Shown here one piece after another: positions 51,402 through 59,810 of a stretch of 64,000 bases of DNA. How positions within the stretch are numbered: position 1 is the stretch's first letter; the number at the start of each line of letters is the position of its first letter. The stretch is from positions 1,736,001 to 1,800,000 of the forward strand of contig NZ_CP019791.1 in the NCBI RefSeq assembly GCF_002007645.1, given 5' to 3'. The notes under the pieces were generated by a model that searched no databases, was not told the origin of the DNA, and saw only the letters and a list, made by a program, of their open reading frames with translations. The position numbers and the translations under genes were made by a program. The DNA is from Anaerohalosphaera lusitana (GTDB lineage Bacteria > Planctomycetota > Phycisphaerae > Sedimentisphaerales > Anaerohalosphaeraceae).

Positions 51402-52829
51402 ATGTCTGATATTAAAAGCTATGAACAGATCAAAGAATTACTGACTCAGCACGGCCAGCAGCATTTGCTCGCTTTTTACGATGAGCTCGACGAAAAGCAG
51501 CAGCAGAAACTGCTCTCCCAGCTCTCAGAGCTCGATTTCGTCCAGATCGATGAATGGGCAGAAAAGTACGTCAAGAACGATTCGCCGATGGAGGTTCCCT
51601 CCGAATTCGAGCCCGCGCCTTCGTACCCAGCCGAGCCGGAAGACGACAAACAGGCCGCGACATACAAGCAGGCCGTCGAAAAGGGCGTCAAACTGCTCGA
51701 AAACGGCAAAGTAGCAGGCTTCACCGTTGCGGGAGGCCAGGGCACACGGCTTGGCTTCAGCGGCCCTAAGGGCAACTACCCCATCAGCCCGGTCAAGCAG
51801 AAAACCCTTTTTCAGCTTTTCGCCGAAACCGTAGCAGCCGCATCAGCAAAATTCGGTGCCGCGATACCCTGGTACATAATGACCAGCCCGCTCAACCATG
51901 CTGAAACTGTCGAAACGTTCGAGCAGAGCAGCTATTTCGGCCTCAACCCTGACAACGTCTTCATCTTCCAGCAGGGCACCAACATCAATTTCAGTCTGGA
52001 CGGCAAAATTCTGCTCGCTGAAAAGGATAAGCTCGCAACCAGCCCCGACGGCCACGGCGGCAGCCTAAAGGCCCTGCACGTCAGCGGCGCGATCGCGGAC
52101 ATGAAAAAACGCGGCGTCGAGTACATCAGCTACTGGCAGGTCGACAACCCGCTCGTCAGGCTGTTCGATCCGCTTTTTATCGGACTGCACGCGAAAAACA
52201 ACGCAGGAATGTCCTCCAAGGCACTCATAAAAGCCTATCCAACGGAAAAAGTCGGCAATTTCTGCCTCGTCGACGGCAAAGTCACCGTTATCGAATACAG
52301 CGACCTCCCCGAAGATGACGCACACAGGCAGAACCCGGACGGATCGCTCGTATTCGAGCTCGGATCGATCGCCATACACATAGTAAGCGTCGATTTCGTC
52401 GAAAAGCTCAACGCACATGGTTTCGCTCTGCCGATCCACCGTGCGGTCAAGAAAATCCCCCACATCAACGAAAAGGGCGAAAAGGTCAAGCCCGAAGAGC
52501 CCAACGGCGTCAAGCTCGAGACATTCGTCTTCGACGCTCTGCCGCTCGCGGACGAGTCGATCATACTCGAAACTGTACGCGAGGAAGAATTCGCACCCGT
52601 CAAGAACGCCGAGGGCACTGATTCGCCGGCCGTCACGAAGCAGATGATGACCGAAAGGGCGGCAAAATGGCTAGAAGCCGCTGGTATCCAAATCCCGCGC
52701 AACAGCGAAGGCAAGCCGGACTGCGTCATCGAAATGGCACCGAGCTTTGCGATCTTCCCGGAAGACGTCGAGGCCAAAAAGGCCGCCGTGCCCGATATAA
52801 AGCCCGGCGATGAAATTTATCTCGATTAG
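51402..52829 (+). CDS. UDP-sugar pyrophosphorylase (UDPGP type 1, UAP1-like)
   Basis: A 475-residue nucleotidyltransferase of the eukaryote-like UDPGP family. The nucleotide-binding signature is FTVAGGQGTRLGFSGPKGNYPISPV (in part: GGQGTRLG at about 107-114). Additional family blocks are WYIMTSPLNHAETVETF, FIFQQGTN, DGHGGSLKAL (sugar site), SYWQVDNPLVRLFDPLFIG and KKIPHINEKGEKVKPEEPNG. This branch uses UTP with GlcNAc-1-P or hexose-1-P. It would feed the UDP-sugar enzymes at the left end of the window. The first 85 residues are a helical extension typical of UAP1. An upstream AAAGGA supports the ATG. Confidence 0.9.
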   Translation: MSDIKSYEQIKELLTQHGQQHLLAFYDELDEKQQQKLLSQLSELDFVQIDEWAEKYVKNDSPMEVPSEFEPAPSYPAEPEDDKQAATYKQAVEKGVKLLENGKVAGFTVAGGQGTRLGFSGPKGNYPISPVKQKTLFQLFAETVAAASAKFGAAIPWYIMTSPLNHAETVETFEQSSYFGLNPDNVFIFQQGTNINFSLDGKILLAEKDKLATSPDGHGGSLKALHVSGAIADMKKRGVEYISYWQVDNPLVRLFDPLFIGLHAKNNAGMSSKALIKAYPTEKVGNFCLVDGKVTVIEYSDLPEDDAHRQNPDGSLVFELGSIAIHIVSVDFVEKLNAHGFALPIHRAVKKIPHINEKGEKVKPEEPNGVKLETFVFDALPLADESIILETVREEEFAPVKNAEGTDSPAVTKQMMTERAAKWLEAAGIQIPRNSEGKPDCVIEMAPSFAIFPEDVEAKKAAVPDIKPGDEIYLD

Positions 52830-52845
52830 GCTCTCGTATAGATTG

Positions 52846-52879
52846 AAAATGGGCCTTTGCTTAACGGCGGGCCCATTTT
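52846..52879. terminator. Rho-independent terminator between convergent genes
   Basis: AAAATGGGCC (52846-52855) pairs over 10 bp with GGCCCATTTT (52870-52879), followed by T, with a 14-nt loop. It is 17 bp after the pyrophosphorylase stop and also serves as an end for queA on the minus strand. Confidence 0.88.
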
Positions 52880-52919
52880 TATGCGCCGTGTGAAAGTACG
52901 TTCAGCTAAGATGAGACGC

Positions 52920-53966
52920 TCAGTAGATCAGCATTGCATCGCCGTACGAGTAGAATCGGTACTCCTGCTGCACTGCATGGCGGTACGCGGCCATCACGTT
53001 ATCAAGTCCCGCAAAGGCCCCCACCAGCGCCAGCAGCGTCGATTTGGGCAGATGAAAATTCGTGATCATCATATCCACGAGCTTGAACTCAAAGCCCGGC
53101 GTTATGAATAGCTGCGTATCCCCGCTGCCAGGTTCAGCGTTTCCGCTCCTGCCCACCGTTTCAAGCGTCCGAACCGCCGTCGTGCCCACCGCCACGACCC
53201 GCCCGCCGTTTTCGCGCACGGCATTGATCGTTTCCGCCGCCTTTTCGCCGACCTCGTACCGCTCGCTGTGGATGTGGTGGTCCTCCAGCTTCTCCGCCGT
53301 GACCGGTTTGAACGTTCCCGCACCGACGTGCAGCGTGACCTCGGCAGTGATAACTCCCTTATCGGAAAGCCTTTGCAGCAGCTCCGGCGTAAAGTGAAGC
53401 CCCGCGGTCGGCGCTGCCACCGCCCCGGCCTGCTGAGCGAAAACCGTCTGATAACGCTCGATGTCTTCCCGGCTCTGATCACCGCCTCCCGGCCGTTTGA
53501 TGTACGGCGGCAGGGGGGCAAAGCCGATCTCGCCCAGAACTTCCTCAACGCTGCTGGCTTCAACCTCCAGCAGCCATCGTCCTCCCCCAAGTCTTTGTCT
53601 GCAAACCGCTTCGCAGAAATCCCCCTTGTCCCTCGACGAAAGTACTATCACCTCGCCTTCCTTGACCCTGCGGGCGTTTTTCAGCATCACCTCCCACAGG
53701 CCTTCATCCGTACTCGAAAGGTATAGCCCCTCCAGGGTAGCACCGCTGGTCCTGCGTCCAAAAAATCTGGCAGGCAATACCTTCGTATTATTCAGTACGA
53801 GACAGTCCCCCGGCTGGAAATATTCGCATATATCCTCAAAAACCCTGTCCTCAACCTGACTTGTGCCCCGTTTAAGGGCCAGCAGACGCGATTTACTCCT
53901 CACCGAAGCGGGTTTCTGTGCGATCAGTTCGCCAGGTAAGTCGAAATTTAGCTGTTCTGTAAGCAT
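52920..53966 (-). CDS. queA: S-adenosylmethionine:tRNA ribosyltransferase-isomerase
   Basis: A 348-residue enzyme that builds epoxyqueuosine on tRNA by transferring the ribosyl group of SAM. Family blocks are NFDLPGELIAQKPASVRSKSRLL (in part), LVLNNTKVLPARFFGRR, PLPPYIKRPGG, YQTVFAQQAGAVAAPTAGLHFT, the catalytic HVGAGTFKPV and NFHLPKSTLLALVGAFAG. All are intact and the length is typical (about 345). It is convergent with the pyrophosphorylase. Other queuosine genes (tgt, queG) are not in the window. Confidence 0.96.
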   Translation of the reverse strand: MLTEQLNFDLPGELIAQKPASVRSKSRLLALKRGTSQVEDRVFEDICEYFQPGDCLVLNNTKVLPARFFGRRTSGATLEGLYLSSTDEGLWEVMLKNARRVKEGEVIVLSSRDKGDFCEAVCRQRLGGGRWLLEVEASSVEEVLGEIGFAPLPPYIKRPGGGDQSREDIERYQTVFAQQAGAVAAPTAGLHFTPELLQRLSDKGVITAEVTLHVGAGTFKPVTAEKLEDHHIHSERYEVGEKAAETINAVRENGGRVVAVGTTAVRTLETVGRSGNAEPGSGDTQLFITPGFEFKLVDMMITNFHLPKSTLLALVGAFAGLDNVMAAYRHAVQQEYRFYSYGDAMLIY

Positions 53967-54138
53967 GGCGAGAAGTTACCAAACCGGCAGATTTTTTACA
54001 ATTCAAATTTTTTTCATGCCAATTCTTAGTTGCAAATTCCTACTACCTCAGATATTTGTGTGCATTCCGGTTCGAATCTTGCCGATAGAGACTTAGGTGT
54101 AAAAAACGGATTTGTGTGTTCCGGGGGAATAACGAATT

Positions 54139-54342
54139 ATGGCGAGTATGTGTACGACGTTTGAACAAATAGCTGGATCTGTGAATGATCTTGATAAGAA
54201 CGGCCTGGTCAATAAGATCATGAATTTTGACGGGGCGTTTCCGATGGATTTTACCGAAGGCTACCTCAAAACTCTTAACGAGGATCAGCTCCGCCACATC
54301 CTGGCTTCAGCAATCCTCACAAAGCTAAAGCATCAGGCCTGA
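54139..54342 (+). CDS. Small hypothetical protein
   Basis: A 67-residue protein in two helical halves: residues 1-30 (MASMCTTFEQIAGSVNDLDK, NGLVNKIMNF) and 31-67 (FPMDFTEGYLKTLNEDQLRHI, then LASAILTKLKHQA). It has a GGGGG stretch about 12 nt before the ATG and a terminator-like hairpin about 90 bp downstream. Codon use and an amphipathic second helix make it look real rather than random. I know no named family. The PMDFTEGYL turn suggests a small folded domain rather than a toxin or leader. Confidence 0.55.
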   Translation: MASMCTTFEQIAGSVNDLDKNGLVNKIMNFDGAFPMDFTEGYLKTLNEDQLRHILASAILTKLKHQA

Positions 54343-54428
54343 GCAAGGCCCAATCTTCCAGCCGCAAAAAGCCCCTTCCATCCCAGCCTCCTCAAATGTG
54401 GTATTGCTCTTTTTGTGCGCGCAGCAAA

Positions 54429-54457
54429 AAAGGCTAGCCCGAGAAAGACCAGCCTTT
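54429..54457. terminator. Hairpin terminator after the small protein
   Basis: AAAGGCT (54429-54435) pairs with AGCCTTT (54451-54457), with one more inner pair possible. An A-run precedes it, so it would work best on the minus strand; on the plus strand the TTT of the stem is followed by AGTAAG. Confidence 0.55.
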
Positions 54458-54881
54458 AGTAAGCTGAGGCGAATACAAATATTGTATCAATAACTAAAAT
54501 ATAATCTCTCGCCTCTGCTCTTAGAGAGATAGAGATATAAAAAGAAAAAGAGCAATCTATCCAACTGTCAATTATACGGATCTGCCGCCATATTACAAGA
54601 CATTTTTGGCAAAAAGACCAAAAATCCGACCCCGCAAGCCATTTTTGAGTCCTCAATCTTGCCTAAGTCTCTGTCTTAGAAGCACTTATGAGAGATCTGC
54701 TTGTGTTTGAAACTTTATGCCTGACAGATTTTTATTTAGATTCTTACAGCAAGCTAATTTAGCCACGTTCGATTGTGGCACATTTACTGTTCCAATTCAA
54801 GTTTTTTTCACCCACCGGGCAGAGTTCACGGCCAAATAGCACTTGTTTACTCTGGCGATTTCATCTAAAGTGACTGAGCGG
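54458..54881. other. AT-rich gene-free stretch
   Basis: More than 400 bp with no supported gene. Purine-rich tracts (around 54528-54552) and T-rich patches are present but nothing distinctive. It leads into the hairpin element before the fucosidase gene. Confidence 0.4.
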
Positions 54882-54906
54882 GCGTTTTACGAAAAAACGC
54901 GTTTTT
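54882..54906 (+). promoter_or_regulatory. Terminator-like hairpin with an overlapping palindrome in the fucosidase leader
   Basis: GCGTTTT (54882-54888) pairs with AAAACGC (54894-54900) and is followed by GTTTTT, a rho-independent terminator layout. The last part also forms a perfect 14-nt palindrome AAAAACGCGTTTTT (54893-54906), which excludes the first pairing. It lies 107 bp before the fucosidase start. It may simply end upstream transcription, or act as an attenuator; no aptamer-like domain is visible next to it. Confidence 0.4.
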
Positions 54907-55012
54907 CAGCTAAGTATTCACGGCCGGTAGGGTATTGTATCTGGGTGCAGATGTGGCTTCCTTGCAGGTTCTGAGTGAAAAGTTAATGCAGATATCATAT
55001 CGGAGGCATAGA

Positions 55013-57238
55013 ATGAAAATTAGAAGATATGTTTTTGTTGCAGTTTTTACCGCTCTGATCACTTTTTCCGGACCGTCGCATACGGTTCTGGCGGATCAGG
55101 AACCGCCTGCAATCCCGGACTATATCCAAAAAGCGGTCCAGGTAACTCCGACACAGAGGCAGATCGACTGGCAGAGGCTCGAATTCACCGCGTTCGTCCA
55201 CTTCGGCGTAAACACATTTACCAACCGCGAGTGGGGCACCGGCAAGGAAAACCCAGCCATATTCAACCCGACCCAACTCGATACGGACCAGTGGGCCAAA
55301 GCCGCCAAAGACGCAGGCATGAATCTGATACTGTTCACCGCAAAGCACCACGACGGATTCTGTCTCTGGCCAAGCAAATTTACCGACCATTCGGTCGAAT
55401 CGAGTCCGTGGAAGGACGGCAAGGGCGATGTCGTCGGCGATCTCGCCCAGTCATGCGAAAAATATGACCTCAAACTTGGCGTTTACCTCTCACCCGCCGA
55501 CCTCTATCAGATCGAATCATCCGAGGGCGTCTACGGCAACGGCTCAAAGCCGAAACAGGTTACCATTCCAACCAAAGCTCCCGAAGGTAAAACCGACTAC
55601 CCCAAATTCACATACGAGCTCGACGACTACAACACCTACTTCCTCAACCAGCTTTACGAGTTGCTGACCGAATACGGCCCAATCCACGAAGTCTGGTTCG
55701 ACGGCGCCAATCCCAAGCCCGGCACAGGCCAGACCTACAACTACGATGCCTGGTACGACATGATCCGCAAACTGCAGCCTGCCGCAGTCATCGCGGTCAA
55801 GGGCCCCGACGTTCGCTGGGTTGGTAACGAGGCTGGCCGAACACGCGAATCCGAATGGTCCGTAGTAGCGGTCCCGAACGCCCCAGGCTCGCACGACTGG
55901 GGCGATATGACCCGTCGTGACCTCGGCTCGCGAAGCGTGATCAAAGATGCCGAATACCTCATCTGGTATCCCGCCGAGACGAACACCTCCATCCGTCCGG
56001 GCTGGTTCTACCATGCTGCCCAGGACGACCGCGTCAAGTCCCTCGAACACCTGCTCGACATCTATTACGGTGCAGTAGGCGGCAACAGCCTCTTCCTGCT
56101 CAACATCCCCCCCGACAAACGTGGCCTGTTCCACGAGAACGATGTCGAAAGATTGAAACAGATCGGCGAACACCTCCGCCTCACCTTTGACGAAAATCTG
56201 GCTGCGGATGCAAAGGTTTCAGCCTCAGCATCGCTCGACGCAGAACACAACGGCCATGCAACGATAGACAATGATCCCGACACCTTCTGGATGCCGGGCA
56301 CTGCCCAGCCGACAGCGAGCCTCACTTACGAGTTGGCCGAACAGAAAACGTTCAATCGCGCGATGATTCAGGAATACATCCAAAAAAGCCAGCGCATCGA
56401 ATCCTTCGCACTGGACACGATGATCGACGGCCAATGGACCGAAATCGCCTCCGGCACCACCGTCGGCTACAAACGCCTGCTCCGCTTCCCGAACGTAACC
56501 ACGGACAAGGTGCGTCTGCGGATCACACAGTCACGCATCGCGCCTACCGTTGCTGGCTTCGGCCTGTTCCGCGCGCCTGTAAGGCTCACCAACCCGATCA
56601 TCCAGCGGGACGCACAGGGCAAGGTATCCATCAAATGCGAACCTGCAGGCCCGAAGATACTCTACACGATCGACGGCAGCGACCCGGTAAGCGATTCACA
56701 GTTGTACACCGAGCCTTTCGACCTGCCGAACGGCGGAACGGTAAGGGCGGTCGCGATATCCGACGGCCGCAAGAGCGACATCGTACAAAAACAGTTCGAC
56801 ATAGCGCCTTCGAAATGGCGCATCTATTATGCCAGCACCGAAAACACATCAACCGGCGAAGATGCCGCAAATGCGATCGACGGCGACCCCGCAACAATAT
56901 GGCACTCCAAATGGCAGGGCGGCGCCACACCCCATCCGCACGAGATCCAGATCGACCTGGGCGAGACGCTCACGCTCAAGGGCTTTACCTACCTGCCCCG
57001 CAGCAACAGTCTCAACGGCGTTGTAAAGACGTACAAATTCTACACCAGCACCGACGGCATAGCGTGGGGCGAACCTGCGGCACAGGGTGATTTCGGCAAC
57101 ATCAAAAACAACCCCGTGCAGCAGCGTGTCCTCTTCGACGAGCCCCGCAAGGCCCGCTACATCCGATTCGTTGCAGTAAAGGACGTCAACGGCCAGCCCT
57201 TCACCTCCGCTGCCGAGATCGGCGTCATCACTCGCTAG
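55013..57238 (+). CDS. Exported GH29 alpha-L-fucosidase with discoidin and chitobiase-like domains
   Basis: A 741-residue secreted glycoside hydrolase. The signal peptide is MKIRRYVFVAVFTALITFSG. The GH29 catalytic barrel spans about 40-400, with FTAFVHFGVNTFTNREWG, AKHHDGFCLWPSKFTDH and the nucleophile aspartate D230 in VWFDGAN. An F5/8 type C (discoidin) domain follows (about 420-545). A chitobiase/hexosaminidase C-terminal-like segment comes next (TIDGSDPVSDSQLYTEPFDL), then a second F5/8C domain to the end. It removes terminal fucose from glycans, and the accessory domains would bind carbohydrate. The ATG at 55013 has CGGAGG 7 nt upstream, while an in-frame start at 54935 has none. The general acid is not identified with certainty. 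Confidence 0.93.
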   Translation: MKIRRYVFVAVFTALITFSGPSHTVLADQEPPAIPDYIQKAVQVTPTQRQIDWQRLEFTAFVHFGVNTFTNREWGTGKENPAIFNPTQLDTDQWAKAAKDAGMNLILFTAKHHDGFCLWPSKFTDHSVESSPWKDGKGDVVGDLAQSCEKYDLKLGVYLSPADLYQIESSEGVYGNGSKPKQVTIPTKAPEGKTDYPKFTYELDDYNTYFLNQLYELLTEYGPIHEVWFDGANPKPGTGQTYNYDAWYDMIRKLQPAAVIAVKGPDVRWVGNEAGRTRESEWSVVAVPNAPGSHDWGDMTRRDLGSRSVIKDAEYLIWYPAETNTSIRPGWFYHAAQDDRVKSLEHLLDIYYGAVGGNSLFLLNIPPDKRGLFHENDVERLKQIGEHLRLTFDENLAADAKVSASASLDAEHNGHATIDNDPDTFWMPGTAQPTASLTYELAEQKTFNRAMIQEYIQKSQRIESFALDTMIDGQWTEIASGTTVGYKRLLRFPNVTTDKVRLRITQSRIAPTVAGFGLFRAPVRLTNPIIQRDAQGKVSIKCEPAGPKILYTIDGSDPVSDSQLYTEPFDLPNGGTVRAVAISDGRKSDIVQKQFDIAPSKWRIYYASTENTSTGEDAANAIDGDPATIWHSKWQGGATPHPHEIQIDLGETLTLKGFTYLPRSNSLNGVVKTYKFYTSTDGIAWGEPAAQGDFGNIKNNPVQQRVLFDEPRKARYIRFVAVKDVNGQPFTSAAEIGVITR

Positions 57239-57247
57239 ATGGCAATC

Positions 57248-57293
57248 TTAACCGGGGCCGTCGATCACATTTACGATCCTCGGCCCCGGTTAA
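57248..57293. terminator. Strong hairpin after the fucosidase gene
   Basis: TTAACCGGGGCCG (57248-57260) pairs perfectly over 13 bp with CGGCCCCGGTTAA (57281-57293) around a 20-nt loop. There is no U-tract, so it may be a mRNA-stabilising end or a weak terminator. It starts 9 bp after the stop. Confidence 0.6.
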
Positions 57294-57387
57294 ACGACCA
57301 GCCCTGCGAAATTAGCTTGCAGACGCGAATAATCTGCATATAATCGGTTCAACTTGCCAGAATCGACCTGATTTCCTAGGAGGAACA

Positions 57388-58917
57388 ATGTTAGCAAGGC
57401 TCTACAGTGTCACGCTCGAAGGCATAGAAGGTATAATCTGCGAAGTCGAGGTTGACGTTTCGCGTTCCGGGTTCGAAAAACCCATGATCGTCGGCCTGCC
57501 CGATGCTGCAGTCAAGGAAAGCAGCGAACGCGTTCACAGCGCGATAGTCAACTCCGGCTACCAGTACCCCGACACCCAGTCGCTCGTGAACCTCGCCCCA
57601 GCCGACATCAAAAAGGCCGGCCCTGCGTTCGATCTGCCCATCGCCCTGGGCATGCTCTGCTGCGCCGGGGCCCTCGAAAGCGAAATGTTCAAGGAGCACG
57701 TAATAATCGGCGAGCTTGCACTGGACGGCCGGGTCAGACCCGTCAACGGCGTGCTCAGCATGGCAATGTCCGCCGCCAAGCACGGCTTCAAGTCGATCAT
57801 CGTCCCTGAAGAAAACGCCTACGAAGCCGCCGTCGTTCGTGACATCGAGGTCTACGCCGTCGGCTCGCTCGCACAGGCGGCTGCGTTCCTCAAAGGCGAC
57901 CTGCCCCTCGAACCGACCAACGTCAACGTCGAGGACATCTTCGGCCGACGCTCGAAATACGCTGTAGATTTCTCCGACGTCAAGGGCCAGGAAACAGTAA
58001 AACGCGCCCTGACAATAGCCGCTGCCGGCGGCCATAACGTGATGATGATCGGCCCGCCCGGCGCAGGCAAGACCATGCTTGCCCAGCGGATCGCGACCAT
58101 ACTGCCTCCTCTGAACCTCAGCGAATCGCTCGAAACAACTCGCATCTACTCCTCGGTCGGCCTTCTCGAACGCGGCTCAGCGCTCATGCCAACCCGACCA
58201 GTCCGCACACCGCACCATACCGCGTCCGGCCCGGCGCTGATCGGCGGCGGTACCAATCCGCGCCCCGGCGAGCTTAGCCTCTCGCACCACGGCATACTAT
58301 TCCTCGACGAATTCGCAGAGTTCCCCCGCAACGTCCTCGAAATGATACGCCAGCCGCTCGAAGACGGCACCGTAACCGTCGCCCGCGCCAAAGGCACAAT
58401 AACCTTCCCCGCCCAGTTCATGCTCATCGCCGCGATGAACCCATGCCCGTGCGGCTACTTCGGCACCAACACCCGCCAGTGCAAATGCACGCCCAACCAG
58501 ATCGACCGCTACATGTCCAAGGTCTCCGGCCCGCTGCTCGACCGCATCGACATCCACACCGACGTGCCCGCAGTCGAGTTCCGCAAGCTGCGTGATACGT
58601 CCGCACAGGAATCCTCCAAAAGCATCCGCGACCGCGTCGTTAACGCCCGCCACCGCCAGGCAGCCAGATTCGGCGACAGCAATCTCACCACCAACGCCAC
58701 CATGTCCCACAAGCAGGTCGAAAAGTTCTGCCGGCTCGACGACAATTCCGAACACCTGCTCAAGCAGGCCATGCTCGAATTCGACCTCTCGGCCCGAGCC
58801 CACGACAAGATATGCCGAGTAGCTCGAACCATCGCCGACCTCCAGGACCACGAAAACATCCAACCCGAACACCTAGCCGAAGCAATAAGCTACCGAAAAC
58901 TCGACCGAAATCTGTAA
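57388..58917 (+). CDS. YifB/ComM family Mg-chelatase-like AAA+ ATPase
   Basis: A 509-residue AAA+ protein. The N-terminal domain begins MLARLYSVTLEGIEG and has VEVDVSRSGFEKPMIVGLPDAAVKESSERV (in part). The ATPase core has Walker A MIGPPGAGKTM and Walker B ILFLDEFAEFPRN, the signature GELSLSHHGILF, and a cysteine set in MNPCPCGYFGTNTRQCKC. The C-terminal helical domain is standard. In gammaproteobacteria ComM is a branch-migration helicase of natural transformation; other family members are uncharacterised. An AGGAGG Shine-Dalgarno precedes the ATG. The next gene is 13 bp downstream. Confidence 0.93.
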   Translation: MLARLYSVTLEGIEGIICEVEVDVSRSGFEKPMIVGLPDAAVKESSERVHSAIVNSGYQYPDTQSLVNLAPADIKKAGPAFDLPIALGMLCCAGALESEMFKEHVIIGELALDGRVRPVNGVLSMAMSAAKHGFKSIIVPEENAYEAAVVRDIEVYAVGSLAQAAAFLKGDLPLEPTNVNVEDIFGRRSKYAVDFSDVKGQETVKRALTIAAAGGHNVMMIGPPGAGKTMLAQRIATILPPLNLSESLETTRIYSSVGLLERGSALMPTRPVRTPHHTASGPALIGGGTNPRPGELSLSHHGILFLDEFAEFPRNVLEMIRQPLEDGTVTVARAKGTITFPAQFMLIAAMNPCPCGYFGTNTRQCKCTPNQIDRYMSKVSGPLLDRIDIHTDVPAVEFRKLRDTSAQESSKSIRDRVVNARHRQAARFGDSNLTTNATMSHKQVEKFCRLDDNSEHLLKQAMLEFDLSARAHDKICRVARTIADLQDHENIQPEHLAEAISYRKLDRNL

Positions 58918-58930
58918 GAGGGAAACGAAA

Positions 58931-59557
58931 TTGATCGCAACACGCCAACAAGCAATCGCATTTGCCACAAGGGTAATCGTCCTGATATTGCTCGTTCTCG
59001 CTTTCGCCTCGCTGATCAAGTGTCTCGGTATCTTTGCAGGCGTACTAATGATTGGTCCACTGAATGAAACAGATTCATCCGGTTTCCTTCTTGACCTGGT
59101 TCTTATTGGCGGTATAGCTCAAAGCGTGGCACCGGTTCTGCTCGCTATAACTGCTTTACTCCTTTCCCGCCGAACTGCTGATTTGCTGGCTAACCGCACA
59201 TTAGGTGCTGACACGGAAGAGGCACCGCTGGTTTTAGCGGCGTTACTGGTTTTGCGCTCTATTGGAATACTTCTGTTGTTTAGAGTACTCTATCAAAATT
59301 TCAATATCTTGCTGAGATATGCCTATGGTCTTTGGGCTAAAAACCTTTTGGTTGAGCGTCCCGAGATCAAGACTGCGGTCCGAGAAGATCCACAGATTGC
59401 CGCTCAGTTAGCTGAACTCGGTTCCTACTCGCTTGACCCGAAAATGCTTACCGCTGAAATGGTTACAATGGTGGTTTATGGCCTATTGGCTTGGTATTGC
59501 CTTTACAAAGGCAGAATTATCATCTCTTTTTTGACCAGAGCTGGTTGCAACTCTTGA
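58931..59557 (+). CDS. Hypothetical membrane protein
   Basis: A 208-residue protein with four to five hydrophobic segments (RVIVLILLVLAFASLIKCLG, FLLDLVLIGGIAQSVAPVLLAI, APLVLAALLVLRSIGILLLF, MVTMVVYGLLAWYCLY). A hydrophilic stretch near residues 140-165 (ERPEIKTAVREDPQIAAQL) lies between the last two. No family recognised. It starts at a TTG with GAGGG upstream and is probably co-transcribed with the ComM-like gene, though its base composition looks lower in GC than its neighbours (impression only). Confidence 0.7.
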   Translation: MIATRQQAIAFATRVIVLILLVLAFASLIKCLGIFAGVLMIGPLNETDSSGFLLDLVLIGGIAQSVAPVLLAITALLLSRRTADLLANRTLGADTEEAPLVLAALLVLRSIGILLLFRVLYQNFNILLRYAYGLWAKNLLVERPEIKTAVREDPQIAAQLAELGSYSLDPKMLTAEMVTMVVYGLLAWYCLYKGRIIISFLTRAGCNS

Positions 59558-59810
59558 TTTTCCGGACATGACAGCTTGGCTCTGTATTCGGCACAATTTC
59601 CAGCACTAACAAACTTCAAACTTGCAATTTGCCCCGCATTCGCTAAGATTTCACGGACTTTGGCGTTTCGCTGGACCACCCACTTGAGCAATACCGCTCC
59701 AAGTGTGCGCCTAAGATTTGTCTTTTCCCTTTATCAATCTGGGGAATCGCCGTAAACTTAAAGAATGATCCAGCAATCTCAGAATGAAACTTTTTCAAAG
59801 AAACAGATAA

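Noticed and set aside
54060-54085. T-arm-like GGTTCGAATC sequence
   Set aside because: Flanking bases do not form a T-stem and there is no anticodon arm upstream; not a tRNA.
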